From the NCBI RefSeq assembly GCF_003732665.1, contig NZ_MOBP01000004.1:1-64000 (forward strand): 64,000 bases of DNA, written 5' to 3'. The notes under the pieces are model-generated. The model did no database searches, had not been told where the DNA came from, and saw only the letters and a program-made list of their open reading frames with translations. The DNA comes from Pseudomonas frederiksbergensis. GTDB lineage: Bacteria; Pseudomonadota; Gammaproteobacteria; Pseudomonadales; Pseudomonadaceae. Within the stretch, counting starts at the first letter, position 1. Each line of letters starts with the position of its first letter. Both the position numbers and the translations under genes were made by a program. Below, in pieces: positions 38,085 through 48,264 of this stretch.

Positions 38085-40094
38085 CTAGCGCTTTAACATC
38101 GCGCGTATATCCGCCAATGCGGTGTTGCCGCGAACGGCTTTGACTTCAACGGGTGTGTCGTCGTTGCCTTCCCAGGCCAGGTCGTCCGGCGGCAGCTCAT
38201 CGAGGAAGCGGCTGGGCGCGCAATCGATGATCTCGCCGTACTGCTTACGCTTGGCGGCGAAGGTGAAGGCCAGGGTCTGACGCGCCCGGGTAATCCCGAC
38301 GTACGCCAGTCGGCGTTCTTCTTCAATGGTGTCGGCTTCGATGCTGGAACGGTGCGGGAGGATTTCCTCTTCCATGCCCATGATGAACACGTAGGGGAAT
38401 TCCAGGCCCTTGGAGGCGTGCAAGGTCATCATCTGCACACCTTCGGCGCCGTCTTCCTCTTCCTGCTGACGCTCGAGCATGTCCCGCAGGACGAGTTTGC
38501 CGATGGCGTCTTCGACGGTCATCTCGCCTTCTTCGTCTTTCTCCAGGGTGTTTTTCAACGCCTCGATCAGGAACCAGACGTTACCCATGCGGTAGTCGGC
38601 AGCCTTGTCGCTGGAGCTGTTGGTGCGCAGCCAGTTCTCGTAATCGATGTCCATGACCATGCTGCGCAGGGCCGAGATCGGGTCTTCGCCGGCGCACTGC
38701 TCGCGGACCTTGTCCATGAAGCGCTTGAAGCGCGACAGGCGATCGGTGAAGCGCGTGTCCAGATGCTCGCCCAGGCCGATTTCGTCGGTGGCGGCGTACA
38801 TCGAGATTTTGCGCTCGGTGGCGTAGTTGCCGAGTTTTTCCAGGGTGGTCGAGCCGATTTCCCGGCGCGGTACGTTGATCACTCGCAGGAAGGCGTTGTC
38901 GTCGTCCGGGTTCACGATCAGCCGGAAGTAGGCCATCAGGTCTTTCACTTCCTGGCGTCCGAAAAAGCTGTTGCCGCCGGAGAGTCGGTAAGGAATCTGA
39001 TGGTGTTGCAGCTTCAGCTCGATCAGCTTGGCCTGGTAGTTACCGCGATAGAGGATCGCGAAGTCGCTGTACGGCCGGTCGGTGCGCAGGTGAAGGGTCA
39101 GCAACTCGACGGCCACGCGCTCGGCTTCGGCGTCTTCGTTGCGGCAGCGGATCACGCGAATTTCGTCGCCGTGGCCCATCTCGCTCCACAGTTGTTTTTC
39201 AAACTCGTGGGGGTTGTTCGAGATCAGCACGTTGGCGCAACGCAGGATGCGGCTGGTGGAGCGGTAGTTCTGCTCCAGCATCACCACTTTCAGGGACGGG
39301 TAATCGTCCTTGAGCAACATCAGGTTTTCCGGGCGGGCGCCGCGCCAGGCGTAGATCGACTGGTCATCGTCGCCCACCACGGTGAACTGGTTGCGCGTGC
39401 CGATCAGCAGTTTCACCAGCAAATATTGGCTGGCGTTGGTGTCCTGGTATTCGTCCACCAGCAGGTAGCGAACCTTGTTCTGCCACTTTTCGAGGATGTC
39501 GGCGTGTTCCTGGAAGAGTTTTACCGGCAGCAGGATCAGGTCGTCGAAGTCCACCGCGTTAAACGCTTTGAGCGTGCGCTGATAGTGGGTGTAGACGATG
39601 GCGGCGGTCTGCTCTTTCGGGTTACGCGCGTTTTCCAGGGCTTCGGCGGGCAGAATCAGGTCGTTTTTCCACGAGCCGATCATGTTCTTGATTTCGTCGA
39701 CGCCGTCGTCGCCCGCGTATTCCTTCTGCATGATGTCGGTCATCAGGGCTTTGACGTCAGTCTCGTCAAAGATCGAGAAGCCCGGCTTGTAGCCCAGCCG
39801 CACGTGTTCCTTGCGGATGATGTTCAGGCCCAGGTTGTGGAACGTGCACACCGTCAGGCCACGGCCTTCGCCGCCCTTGAGCAGGGTGCCGACCCGTTCC
39901 TTCATCTCCCGCGCAGCCTTGTTGGTAAAGGTCATGGCGACGATGTACTGAGCACGGATGCCGCAGTTCTGGATCAAGTGCGCGATCTTGCGCGTGATCA
40001 CGCTGGTCTTGCCGGAGCCTGCACCGGCGAGCACCAATAGAGGGCCGCCGACGTAGTTCACGGCTTCTTGCTGCCGGGGATTGAGTCGGGACAT
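38085..40094 (-). CDS. rep: ATP-dependent DNA helicase Rep
   Basis: A 669-residue superfamily 1A 3'-5' helicase that helps replication forks pass protein blocks. Helicase motifs: I AGAGSGKTSV (about 23-32), Ia FTNKAAREMKER, II VDEYQDTN, III VGDDDQSIYAWRGA, IV VMLEQNYRSTSRIL, V TLHASKGLEFPYVF and VI YVGITRARQTL. The length and ARPENL after motif III fit Rep rather than UvrD. It is divergent from the ProE-like gene. Confidence 0.96.
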   Translation of the reverse strand: MSRLNPRQQEAVNYVGGPLLVLAGAGSGKTSVITRKIAHLIQNCGIRAQYIVAMTFTNKAAREMKERVGTLLKGGEGRGLTVCTFHNLGLNIIRKEHVRLGYKPGFSIFDETDVKALMTDIMQKEYAGDDGVDEIKNMIGSWKNDLILPAEALENARNPKEQTAAIVYTHYQRTLKAFNAVDFDDLILLPVKLFQEHADILEKWQNKVRYLLVDEYQDTNASQYLLVKLLIGTRNQFTVVGDDDQSIYAWRGARPENLMLLKDDYPSLKVVMLEQNYRSTSRILRCANVLISNNPHEFEKQLWSEMGHGDEIRVIRCRNEDAEAERVAVELLTLHLRTDRPYSDFAILYRGNYQAKLIELKLQHHQIPYRLSGGNSFFGRQEVKDLMAYFRLIVNPDDDNAFLRVINVPRREIGSTTLEKLGNYATERKISMYAATDEIGLGEHLDTRFTDRLSRFKRFMDKVREQCAGEDPISALRSMVMDIDYENWLRTNSSSDKAADYRMGNVWFLIEALKNTLEKDEEGEMTVEDAIGKLVLRDMLERQQEEEDGAEGVQMMTLHASKGLEFPYVFIMGMEEEILPHRSSIEADTIEEERRLAYVGITRARQTLAFTFAAKRKQYGEIIDCAPSRFLDELPPDDLAWEGNDDTPVEVKAVRGNTALADIRAMLKR

Positions 40095-40288
40095 ACGGAA
40101 TCAGGGAGTCATCTGTGAAATGGGCCGGCATTTTAACAGGCTCAGCGAATTGTGCTGCTCTCTCCGACTTGTGACGCAGCACGCGATCTCTATTTGCCGG
40201 TTTTGTTACTTTCACGCAGGATGCGCGGAGAATTTGCGGCTAATGTTCGTATTCCAGACACAAAGCCGTGTTTGATAACCGGTGTCAT

Positions 40289-40317
40289 TTGGTCATTGGT
40301 TACCGGCGCGGCATAAT
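40289..40317 (+). promoter_or_regulatory. Candidate promoter of the GGDEF/EAL gene
   Basis: TTGGTC (40289-40294), 17-bp spacer and CATAAT (40312-40317), 39 bp before the TTG start. Confidence 0.45.
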
Positions 40318-40356
40318 GCCCGCCGCCTACATCATTGCAGAGTCTAGGGAGCTAGC

Positions 40357-42030
40357 TTGTCTACGCCTGTCGAACCCTTGCGTTTGCTGCTACTGGCCGA
40401 AGAGCCAGCGTGGGCAGCGTTGTTGCGCGAGTGTCTGGCTCCAATGGGGAGCTCGGCAGTGCTGATCAGCGCGCCGAGTTGGGAGTCGGTCAGCAGTCTG
40501 TTCGAGGACAACCGCCACGCGGTGTTGTTGACGATCCCGGCCCTTCAGCCCGCGCCCGGCCGTTGCAGCCTGCCGACGGTGTTGTTGCTCGAACACGAAC
40601 CGTCAGCGCCGCCCGATGGTGTGAGCGACTGGCTGGTGCGTGATCTGCTCGATCCCGGCATGTTGCGCCGCTGCCTGCGCCATGTGCGCGAGCGCGGCGT
40701 GCTGGAAAACACCCTGCAACGCCTGGCCGAGCAAGACCCGCTGACCGGCATCGCCAACCGCCAGGGTTTCCAGACCTTGCTCGCGGCGCGTCTGGCGGAA
40801 AACGACGGTCGCGGCCTGGCCCTCGGTCACCTCGACCTCGATAATTTCCGTTACGCCAACGATGCCCTTGGCCATCAGGCTGGCGACCGGTTGATCCTGC
40901 AAGTGGTCGCGCGGCTCAAAAGCCAGCTTGAGGCCGGCGATCAACTGGCGCGCCTCGGCAGCGATGAATTTGCCCTGCTGATCGACACCCGCCGCGCGCC
41001 GCAACGCGCGGAGTGGATGGCTGAACGCATTACCGAAGCCCTGGCCGAGCCTTACTGGATCGATGGCGAAAGCCTGTTGATCGGCTCCAGCCTCGGGATT
41101 GCCCATGCCCGTGCCCAGGCCGGCGCTGACCCGTTGATGTGGCACGCGCACATCGCCATGCAGCAGGCTAAAAGCACCCAGGGCTGCACCTTTCACATCT
41201 TCAACGAACGCATCAACCGCAATGCCCGCAGCGTCGCCGACCTCGAAAGCGAACTGCGCCGGGCCTTGCGTCGCGATGAGTTGGAACTGCATTACCAGCC
41301 GCGCCTGAACCTGCAAGACGGCCAGATCGTCGGCCTCGAAGCCCTGGTGCGCTGGCGCCATGCCGAACGGGGCTTGCTGCCGCCGAGCGAGTTCGTGCCG
41401 CTGGCGGAGCAGAGCGGTTTGATCGTGCCGTTGGGTTACTGGGTGATTTCCCGGGCCCTGCGCGATATGCAGGCGTTGCGCGAACGGGGTCTGCCGGCGT
41501 TGCACATGGCGATCAACCTGTCGTTCCGCCAGTTTCAGGACAGTCAGTTGCTCTCGACGCTTAGCCGCTTGATCAGCGAGCGCGGCGTCGAAGCGCAATG
41601 GCTGGAATTCGAACTGACCGAAACCGCGGTGATGCGTCGCAGCGATCTGGTCAAGCAGACCATGGACGCCCTCGGCCGCCTCGGCGTGCGTTTCTCCCTC
41701 GACGACTTCGGCACCGGATTCTCCTCGTTCGTGCACCTCAACAGCCTGCCGATTACCTTGCTCAAGGTCGACAAGAGCTTTGTCGGCGGCATGGAAGAAC
41801 GGGAAGAGAACCGCAAACTGGTGCACGCGATGATCAACCTGGCGCACAACCTCAACCTGGAAGTGGTGGCCGAAGGCGTGGAAACCCCGGAGCAGCTGGA
41901 TTTGTTGCGTGGGTTTGGGTGTGATCAGGTGCAGGGGTATTTGATCAGCAAGCCGTTGCCGTTGGCGGAACTGGTTGAATACCTGACCTTCGGCTCCAGT
42001 CAGCAGCCCGCCCTCGAAATCGTGAGCTAA
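40357..42030 (+). CDS. proE: GGDEF/EAL protein, ProE-like cyclic-di-GMP phosphodiesterase
   Basis: 557 residues in three parts: an N-terminal receiver-like region (about 1-120) without an obvious phosphoacceptor pattern, a GGDEF domain (about 125-290) whose signature is degenerate RLGSDEF (201-205), and a C-terminal EAL domain (about 300-545) with LEALVRW, the DDFGTG loop, KVDKSF and AEGVETPEQ all present. It should therefore hydrolyse c-di-GMP and probably not make it. Placement beside rep and a MATE gene matches ProE of P. aeruginosa from memory. Start TTG at 40357 follows AGGGAGC; there is no in-frame ATG nearby. Confidence 0.83.
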   Translation: MSTPVEPLRLLLLAEEPAWAALLRECLAPMGSSAVLISAPSWESVSSLFEDNRHAVLLTIPALQPAPGRCSLPTVLLLEHEPSAPPDGVSDWLVRDLLDPGMLRRCLRHVRERGVLENTLQRLAEQDPLTGIANRQGFQTLLAARLAENDGRGLALGHLDLDNFRYANDALGHQAGDRLILQVVARLKSQLEAGDQLARLGSDEFALLIDTRRAPQRAEWMAERITEALAEPYWIDGESLLIGSSLGIAHARAQAGADPLMWHAHIAMQQAKSTQGCTFHIFNERINRNARSVADLESELRRALRRDELELHYQPRLNLQDGQIVGLEALVRWRHAERGLLPPSEFVPLAEQSGLIVPLGYWVISRALRDMQALRERGLPALHMAINLSFRQFQDSQLLSTLSRLISERGVEAQWLEFELTETAVMRRSDLVKQTMDALGRLGVRFSLDDFGTGFSSFVHLNSLPITLLKVDKSFVGGMEEREENRKLVHAMINLAHNLNLEVVAEGVETPEQLDLLRGFGCDQVQGYLISKPLPLAELVEYLTFGSSQQPALEIVS

Positions 42031-42042
42031 CACCGACCCCAA

Positions 42043-42131
42043 TGTGGGAGCGGGCTTGCTCGCGAATGCAGTGTGTCATTCAGCCTTGATGTGACTGATA
42101 CACCGCATTCGCGAGCAAGCCCGCTCCCACA
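42043..42131. repeat. REP doublet, reverse-oriented spacer
   Basis: Complementary arms between the convergent proE and MATE genes; spacer carries tgtcattcagccttgatgtgactgata. Confidence 0.85.
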
Positions 42132-42156
42132 GGAGATCGCATTTCACCGGGGCATC

Positions 42157-43560
42157 TCAGTCCGGCTGGGGGATTTCGAAGCGCTGCTGCACCGCCGGCT
42201 CCCGCCGAATCATCCGCTTCATCTTCCACTCAAACGCCAGCGTCAGACTCACCGCCGCACACGCCAGCCCCAGCGCCAGACCCCACCAGACGCCCGTCGG
42301 CCCCCAGTTCAGATTGAACGCCATCACCCACGCCGCCGGCGCGCCAATCAGCCAGTAGCAACCGAGCCCGACCAGGAACGTGGTCTTGGCATCCTTGAGC
42401 CCGCGAATGCAGCCCATGGCGATGGTTTGCGTGCCGTCGAACAGCTCGAACCACGCCGCCACCGCCAACAGGCTCACGGCCAGGTCGATGACCGGGCGGA
42501 AGGCCGGGTCGTTGTGGTCCAGGAACAAACCGATCAACTGATTCGGCAATAGCCAGAAGACCATGGCGAAAGCGACCATCGAGGCGCCGCCAAACGCGAT
42601 CCCGACCCGCCCCGACAGCCGCGCGTCGAGCAATTGCCCGGCGCCGTAATGCTGGCCGATGCGCATGGTGATCGCGTACGACAGCCCCGCCGGCACCATG
42701 AACGCCACGGAGACAATCTGCAGGGCAATCTGATGCGCCGCCAATTGCGTGCTGCCCATGGTGCCCATGCACAACGCTGCGAAAGCAAACAACCCGACTT
42801 CCACCGCGTAGGTGCCGCCGATCGGCAGGCCCAGGCGCCACAGTTCTTTAAGGTACTGGCGGTTCGGCCGCGATAGGCCCTGGCGCAACGGGTAAGCGTC
42901 GTAAGCCGGATGCCGCCGAATGTGCAGCGCCAGGGCTACAGCCATCAGGTTGGCAACAATCGCGGTCACCAGGCCAATCCCCACCAGACCCATTTTCGGC
43001 AAGCCGAACATGCCGGTGATGAACGCGTAGTTCAGGGCGAAGTTGGCCACGGTGCCGCACAGGCTGATCACCATCACTGGCGTCGCCCGGCCGATGGCGC
43101 TGGTGAAACCGCGCAGGGCCATGAAGCTCAGGTAGCCGGGCAGGGCGAACGGCAGGAACGTCAGGAACAGCCCGGCGGAGTGCACGTTGGTTTCGGTCTG
43201 GCCAAACAGCAGCAACACCGGTTTGAGGTTCCACAGCAGCAAACCGGCCACCAGCGCCATCAACCACGCCAGCCACAACCCGGCCTGGGTCAGCCGTGCC
43301 GCGCCGACGATATCGCCCGCGCCTTTACGAATCGCCACCAGAGTGCCGACCGCCGCGATCACGCCGATGCAGAAAATCGACACGAACGAGTAAGTCGCCG
43401 CGCCCAGGCCACCGCCGGCCAGCGCCTCGGGGCTCAGGCGCGCCATCATCAAGGTGTCGGTGAGGACCATCAACATGTGCGCCAACTGCGAGGCAATCAA
43501 CGGCCCCGCCAGCCGCAGGATGGCCCAGAGTTCGGTACGTGCTGGATGCTGCATGGTCAT
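42157..43560 (-). CDS. MATE-family multidrug efflux transporter
   Basis: A 467-residue polytopic protein of the NorM branch of the MATE family, exporting cationic drugs or metabolites in exchange for Na+ or H+. About twelve hydrophobic segments occur in two halves; the N-terminal LAGPLIASQLAHMLMVLTDT is the family signature, with LGLPIGGTYAVEVGLFAF at the start of the second half. The start could be 43560 (MTMQHP) or the second ATG at 43554. It diverges from a LysR regulator, which may control it. Substrate unknown. Confidence 0.92.
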   Translation of the reverse strand: MTMQHPARTELWAILRLAGPLIASQLAHMLMVLTDTLMMARLSPEALAGGGLGAATYSFVSIFCIGVIAAVGTLVAIRKGAGDIVGAARLTQAGLWLAWLMALVAGLLLWNLKPVLLLFGQTETNVHSAGLFLTFLPFALPGYLSFMALRGFTSAIGRATPVMVISLCGTVANFALNYAFITGMFGLPKMGLVGIGLVTAIVANLMAVALALHIRRHPAYDAYPLRQGLSRPNRQYLKELWRLGLPIGGTYAVEVGLFAFAALCMGTMGSTQLAAHQIALQIVSVAFMVPAGLSYAITMRIGQHYGAGQLLDARLSGRVGIAFGGASMVAFAMVFWLLPNQLIGLFLDHNDPAFRPVIDLAVSLLAVAAWFELFDGTQTIAMGCIRGLKDAKTTFLVGLGCYWLIGAPAAWVMAFNLNWGPTGVWWGLALGLACAAVSLTLAFEWKMKRMIRREPAVQQRFEIPQPD

Positions 43561-43712
43561 CACGCTCCATTGGCAGTGTTAATGGGGAAGGCTCGATTCT
43601 CGGCGCTCTGCGGGGTTTGCACAAAGGGATAAAAAGGATGGGTGGCATGATTAAAACTCATCTAGCGGGGTTTCTGATAAGTTGGCCCCATCCCGCTATA
43701 GGAGCTTTCTGC

Positions 43713-44633
43713 ATGTCTCGTCGGCTTCCTCCCTTGTATGCCCTGCGCGCATTCGAAGCGGCAGCGCGGCATAGCTCCTTTACCCGCGCAGCGGAAGAGC
43801 TGTCGATTACCCAAAGTGCGGTCAGTCGGCATATTCGTACGCTCGAAGATCACTTTGCCTGTCGGCTGTTTCACCGCAGCGGTCGCAACCTGCAATTGAC
43901 CGAATCGGCGCGGCTGATCTTGCCCGGCATCCGCGAAGGCTTCACCGCGCTGGAACGCGCCTGCAACACCCTGCGCGCCGAGGACGACATCCTGCGCATG
44001 AAAGCCCCGTCGACCCTGACCATGCGCTGGTTGCTGGCGCGGCTCAGCCGCTTCCGGCATGTGCAACCGGGCAACGAAGTGCAACTGACCAGCGCCTGGA
44101 TGGACATCGACACCGTGGACTTCAACCACGAACCGTTCGACTGCGCGGTGATCCTCAGCCGAGGAAATTTCCCACCGGACTGGGAGACGACCATGCTGTT
44201 CCCGGAAGAGCTGATCCCGGTCGGTGCGCCCAATCTGCTGGACGACCAGCCCTGGGACGTCGCCCGACTGGCTACCACCGAACTGCTGCACCCGGCTCCG
44301 GACCGCCGTGACTGGCGCAATTGGTTGGAACGCATGGGCCTGGCCGATCAGGTGTCGCTCAAGGGCGGGCAGGTATTCGACACCCTGGAGCTGGGCATGA
44401 TCGCCGCTGCACGGGGTTACGGCGTGTCGATGGGGGATTTGCTGATGGTGGCCGAGGACGTGGCCCAGGGACGTCTGAGTTTGCCGTGGCCGACCGCCGT
44501 TGCCAGCGGTGAGAAATATTACCTGGTCTGGCCGAAAACCCGCCCCGGCGGTGAACGCATGCGCCGGCTCAGCGATTTCCTACAGGGCGAAGTGCGGGCC
44601 ATGGAATTGCCGGACGTTGAACGCCTGAGCTGA
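43713..44633 (+). CDS. LysR-family regulator (GcvA-like)
   Basis: 306 residues: N-terminal helix-turn-helix (about 1-65, ALRAFEAAARHSSFTRAAEEL, SITQSAVSRHIRTLE) and a C-terminal type 2 periplasmic-binding effector domain. The LPPLYALRAFEAAARH start matches the GcvA group. It diverges from the MATE gene with about 150 bp between, the usual arrangement for a LysR regulator and its target. Effector unknown. The start at 43713 follows AGGAGC. Confidence 0.9.
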   Translation: MSRRLPPLYALRAFEAAARHSSFTRAAEELSITQSAVSRHIRTLEDHFACRLFHRSGRNLQLTESARLILPGIREGFTALERACNTLRAEDDILRMKAPSTLTMRWLLARLSRFRHVQPGNEVQLTSAWMDIDTVDFNHEPFDCAVILSRGNFPPDWETTMLFPEELIPVGAPNLLDDQPWDVARLATTELLHPAPDRRDWRNWLERMGLADQVSLKGGQVFDTLELGMIAAARGYGVSMGDLLMVAEDVAQGRLSLPWPTAVASGEKYYLVWPKTRPGGERMRRLSDFLQGEVRAMELPDVERLS

Positions 44634-44816
44634 ATCTCCGGCGAAACCCATTCCACAGGTCATGCGCCAAAACCGGGCTAATTACTCAAGTATTCAGGTT
44701 TGCCGCCGAAAATCTGCAGGTGGGACCTTCGTGCAGGTTCCGCGTTTGTCCCCTTATTAGAAATTTTGCTGAGTGATCGGATCAAGGAGGATCCGGTTGC
44801 TCGGCCAGGAGCTGTC

Positions 44817-46793
44817 ATGTCTCATCCCCGTGCTCGGATCGCCTCACAGCTTGGTCTCGCGCTTGCCGTGATCCTGGCGATTGTCATCAGCGGCAGCACC
44901 GTGTTCGCCCTGCGCTCGCTGGACACCGCTAACCTCGCCACCCGTGAGGAACACCTGGCCAGTGAGGCCCGCTTGCTCGCCGATCAGCTCAGCACCTTTC
45001 ACGGCACGCTGCGGGAAAGCACCCAGCGCCTGAGCGGTTTGTTCGAGAAACGCTTCAGCGCCGGCCTCAGTGTGCACCCGGATGAGCCGGTGACCGTGGC
45101 GGGCGTGCAGACGCCGGGCCTGCATTTGGGCAGTGAAGTGCTGAACAACAACTTCAAGGAAGTCGACGAGTTCAAGCAAATGACCGCCGGCGTCGCGACC
45201 TTGTTCGTACGCAGCGGCGAAGACTTCGTGCGGGTCAGCACTTCCCTGAGCAAACAGGACGGCAGCCGCGCCATCGGCACCTTGCTCGATCACGCCCACC
45301 CGGCCTACGCACGCTTGATCGCCGGGCAGGGCTACGTCGGTCGCGCCTTGTTGTTCGAACGCTCCTACATGACCCAGTACACCCCCGTTCGTGACAGCAG
45401 CGGTAAGGTGATTGCCGTGCTGTTCGTAGGATTTGATTACACCGACGCGCAGAACGCGCAGTTCGAGAACTTGAAACGCTTCCGCATCGGCACGACCGGC
45501 TCCTTGGCTTTGCTGGATGAGCAGGGCAAATGGCTGGTGCCGATTGCCGGTGTGCAAGCGCAGGATAAAGCGGTATCGGCCGTTGTTGCCTTGGCGAAAA
45601 CGCCGGGCAAGGGCGATTTCTGGACCGATAAATCGGAAGATTTCTACAGTGTCGCCGTGCCGTTCGATGGCGGCCCCTGGTCGGTGGTGGCGAGCATGCC
45701 GCAAGAAGAAATCAGCGCTGTGACCTGGAGCGTCGGCATTCAGTTGGCCATCGGCAGTCTGTTGGCGATGTTGATCGCGGTGGGTTCGGCGGTCTGGTTG
45801 CTGCGCAGCAAACTGGCGCCGTTAGGGGATCTGGTGCGGCAGGCCGAAGCGCTGGGCGCCGGTGATTTGAGCGTGCGTCTGAACGTCTCGAGCAACGACG
45901 AAATCGGCCAGCTGGCCCGGGCCTTCAACCAGATGAGCCAGGCCCTGTCGACCATGGTCGAGCACATCCGCAAGGCGTCGGAAGAGGTCAACAGCCGCGC
46001 CCAGGCCTTATCCGGTTTGTCCGGTGGTGCTTATGAGGGGATGGAGCAGCAGTCCGGCGAAATCACCAGCATGGCTGGCGCCGTGGAAGAATTCAGCGCC
46101 ACCTCCCTGAACATCGCCGACAACATGAGCAACACCCAGCGCATGGCCCAGGAAAACGCACAGCAAACTCAGATCGGTCGTACGTCGATGCAGGAAGCTT
46201 CTTCCTCGCTGGAGCAAATCGCTGGCGCGTTGAACAGCACCGCAACGGTGATCAACACCCTCGGCCAGCGCTCCCAGGAAATCGGCGGCATCGTTGGGGT
46301 GATTACCGCGATTGCCGATCAAACCAACCTGCTGGCACTGAACGCCGCCATCGAAGCCGCCCGTGCGGGCGAGCAGGGTCGGGGTTTTGCCGTGGTGGCC
46401 GATGAAGTGCGCAACCTGGCGTCGCGCACCCGTGAAGCGACCGATGAAATCTCCGGGATGATCCAGAGCATCCAGCAGGAAACCGGCAACGCCATCAGCA
46501 CCATGGAGCAGGGCAACGTACTGATGCAGGAAGGCCTGTCGCGCAACGCCAATGTCGCCTCGGCACTGGCGCGGATTGATGAGCAAAGTCGTTCGGCGGG
46601 TCAGCAATTTGCGGCGATCACCACTGCGACTCAGGAGCAGAGCAGCACCGCGACCTTGCTTAGCAGCAATTTGCAGAGCATTGCGCTGGCCAACAGTGAG
46701 CAGCGCGAAGTGGTGTCGAACCTGGCCATTACCGCCAAAGAGCTGGAATCGCTGGCGGCGGACTTGCGGCATGAGGTTGACCGGTTTCGCTGA
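44817..46793 (+). CDS. Methyl-accepting chemotaxis protein with Cache sensor
   Basis: A 658-residue chemoreceptor: TM1 about 10-33, periplasmic Cache-type sensor (about 35-305, Cache_3/Cache_2 look, [19 protein letters not shown]), TM2 about 305-327, HAMP ([18 protein letters not shown]), then the cytoplasmic signalling rod with the conserved hairpin tip [20 protein letters not shown]. No C-terminal NWETF-like pentapeptide: it ends [13 protein letters not shown]. The start at 44817 puts TM1 at the N-terminus. The ligand is unknown. It precedes an exported sugar-epimerase-like gene. Confidence 0.93.
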   Translation: MSHPRARIASQLGLALAVILAIVISGSTVFALRSLDTANLATREEHLASEARLLADQLSTFHGTLRESTQRLSGLFEKRFSAGLSVHPDEPVTVAGVQTPGLHLGSEVLNNNFKEVDEFKQMTAGVATLFVRSGEDFVRVSTSLSKQDGSRAIGTLLDHAHPAYARLIAGQGYVGRALLFERSYMTQYTPVRDSSGKVIAVLFVGFDYTDAQNAQFENLKRFRIGTTGSLALLDEQGKWLVPIAGVQAQDKAVSAVVALAKTPGKGDFWTDKSEDFYSVAVPFDGGPWSVVASMPQEEISAVTWSVGIQLAIGSLLAMLIAVGSAVWLLRSKLAPLGDLVRQAEALGAGDLSVRLNVSSNDEIGQLARAFNQMSQALSTMVEHIRKASEEVNSRAQALSGLSGGAYEGMEQQSGEITSMAGAVEEFSATSLNIADNMSNTQRMAQENAQQTQIGRTSMQEASSSLEQIAGALNSTATVINTLGQRSQEIGGIVGVITAIADQTNLLALNAAIEAARAGEQGRGFAVVADEVRNLASRTREATDEISGMIQSIQQETGNAISTMEQGNVLMQEGLSRNANVASALARIDEQSRSAGQQFAAITTATQEQSSTATLLSSNLQSIALANSEQREVVSNLAITAKELESLAADLRHEVDRFR

Positions 46794-46809
46794 GACGCTG
46801 CTGAAATAG

Positions 46810-46908
46810 CATTCGCGAGCAAGCCCGCTCCCACATTGGACCCGTGGTGAACACAGAATTTGTGAACACTGAAGATCCCATGTGGGAGCGGGCTTGCTCG
46901 CGAAGGTA
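46810..46908. repeat. REP pair in tail-to-tail orientation
   Basis: Arm gcattcgcgagcaagcccgc is followed about 50 bp on by the complementary forward arm, after the chemoreceptor gene. Confidence 0.8.
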
Positions 46909-47043
46909 TCGACTCAATTTCCCCGGTTTTAACCCCAAAACCCGCATCACGATCAATTTGCCTTCGGTGTAGTGCTTTTTAAGCTTGATGAATCGTTTCA
47001 GCAAGTCTATAAAAATGGCACAACTCCAAGAAAGGCTCCTTCC

Positions 47044-48258
47044 ATGACCCCGCTCAAACTTCTCGTTGCCCTCAGCGCGCTGTCCGCTGCCTCCCACGCC
47101 ATGGCCTGGGATTACGTCCTGCTCGACACCGACAAAGCCGCGCAGAACTGGCAAATCACCAGCCAACAACTCGGCGTGAAAACCGACAAACCTTTCTCCG
47201 TGACCCTGCGCACCCTGCACGGCGGTCGACAGGAGGGTGTCAGCATCGTCGACATCGATAACGGCACGTTGAAACTCTCGGTGGTGCCGACTCGCGGGAT
47301 GAACGTCCTACAAGCGTCTGTAGGCAATGTGCGCATGGGCTGGGATTCGCCGGTCAAGGACGTGGTCAATCCATCCTTCATCGAACTCAATGGCCGTGGT
47401 GGTTTGGGCTGGCTGGAAGGCTTCAATGAACTCGTCGCCCGCTGCGGCTACGAATGGGTCGGCCACCCCGGTCTGGACAACGGCGAACTGCTGACCCTGC
47501 ACGGCCGCGCCGCCAACATCCCCGCCAGCAAAGTCACCCTGCACATCGACGAAAAACCACCGTACGCCATCAGCCTGCGCGGCGAGTTGAAAGAGCAGGC
47601 GTTCAAGAAAGTCGACTTCTCAGTGCTCACCGAACTGGTCACCGCGCCCGGCAGCGTTGCGTTTTCCCTCAACGACACCCTGACCAACAACGGCGACTAT
47701 CCAAAGGAATACCAAGCGCTGTACCACAGCAACTTCAGCACTCCGTTCCTGGAACAGGGCGCCCGTTTTGCCGCGCCGGTGAAGCAGGTTTCGCCGTTCA
47801 ACGACAAGGCCAAGGGTGATCTGCCGGACTGGCAGACCTACCGCGCACCGACCAAGGATTACGACGAAACGGTCTACAACGTCGTGCCGTACGGCGATGC
47901 CAAGGGCGACACGTTGACCGTGCTGCATAACAAGGCCGGCAGCCTCGGAGTTTCGGTGGGCTTCAACACCCAGCAATTGCCGGTGTTCTCGTTGTGGAAA
48001 AACACCGATACCCAAGGGCAGGGGTATGTGACGGGGCTGGAGCCGGGGACGAGTTTTTCCTACAACCGCCGGTATCAGCGGCCACTGGGTTTGGTGCCGA
48101 CGATTGGGGTGAAGGAGCAGAAACAGTTCCAGATTCGCTACAGCTTGTTGGCGGATAAAGGGGCTGTGGATAAGGCGTTGACGCGGGTGAATGAAATTCA
48201 GGGTGGGCGGGCGACTGAGGTGAGGCAGGCGCCGTTGGTGGATTTGACGAAGGAGTGA
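47044..48258 (+). CDS. Exported DUF4432 / aldose 1-epimerase-like protein
   Basis: 404 residues with a signal peptide (about 1-22, LKLLVALSALSAASHAMA) and a DUF4432 galactose-mutarotase-like fold: VVPTRGMNVLQASVG, the conserved LVARCGYEWVGHPGLDNGELL segment, and LHGRAANIPA near 155-165. Related cytosolic proteins are annotated as aldose 1-epimerases acting on sugars; a periplasmic form suggests sugar processing outside the membrane. The reaction here is not established. ATG at 47044 follows AAGGCTCC. Convergent with comM, 6 bp apart. Confidence 0.8.
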   Translation: MTPLKLLVALSALSAASHAMAWDYVLLDTDKAAQNWQITSQQLGVKTDKPFSVTLRTLHGGRQEGVSIVDIDNGTLKLSVVPTRGMNVLQASVGNVRMGWDSPVKDVVNPSFIELNGRGGLGWLEGFNELVARCGYEWVGHPGLDNGELLTLHGRAANIPASKVTLHIDEKPPYAISLRGELKEQAFKKVDFSVLTELVTAPGSVAFSLNDTLTNNGDYPKEYQALYHSNFSTPFLEQGARFAAPVKQVSPFNDKAKGDLPDWQTYRAPTKDYDETVYNVVPYGDAKGDTLTVLHNKAGSLGVSVGFNTQQLPVFSLWKNTDTQGQGYVTGLEPGTSFSYNRRYQRPLGLVPTIGVKEQKQFQIRYSLLADKGAVDKALTRVNEIQGGRATEVRQAPLVDLTKE

Positions 48259-48264
48259 TCACGG

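Noticed and set aside
38352-40040. A 562-codon frame antisense to rep
   Set aside because: Shadow frame caused by GC3 bias; the rep frame has all helicase motifs.
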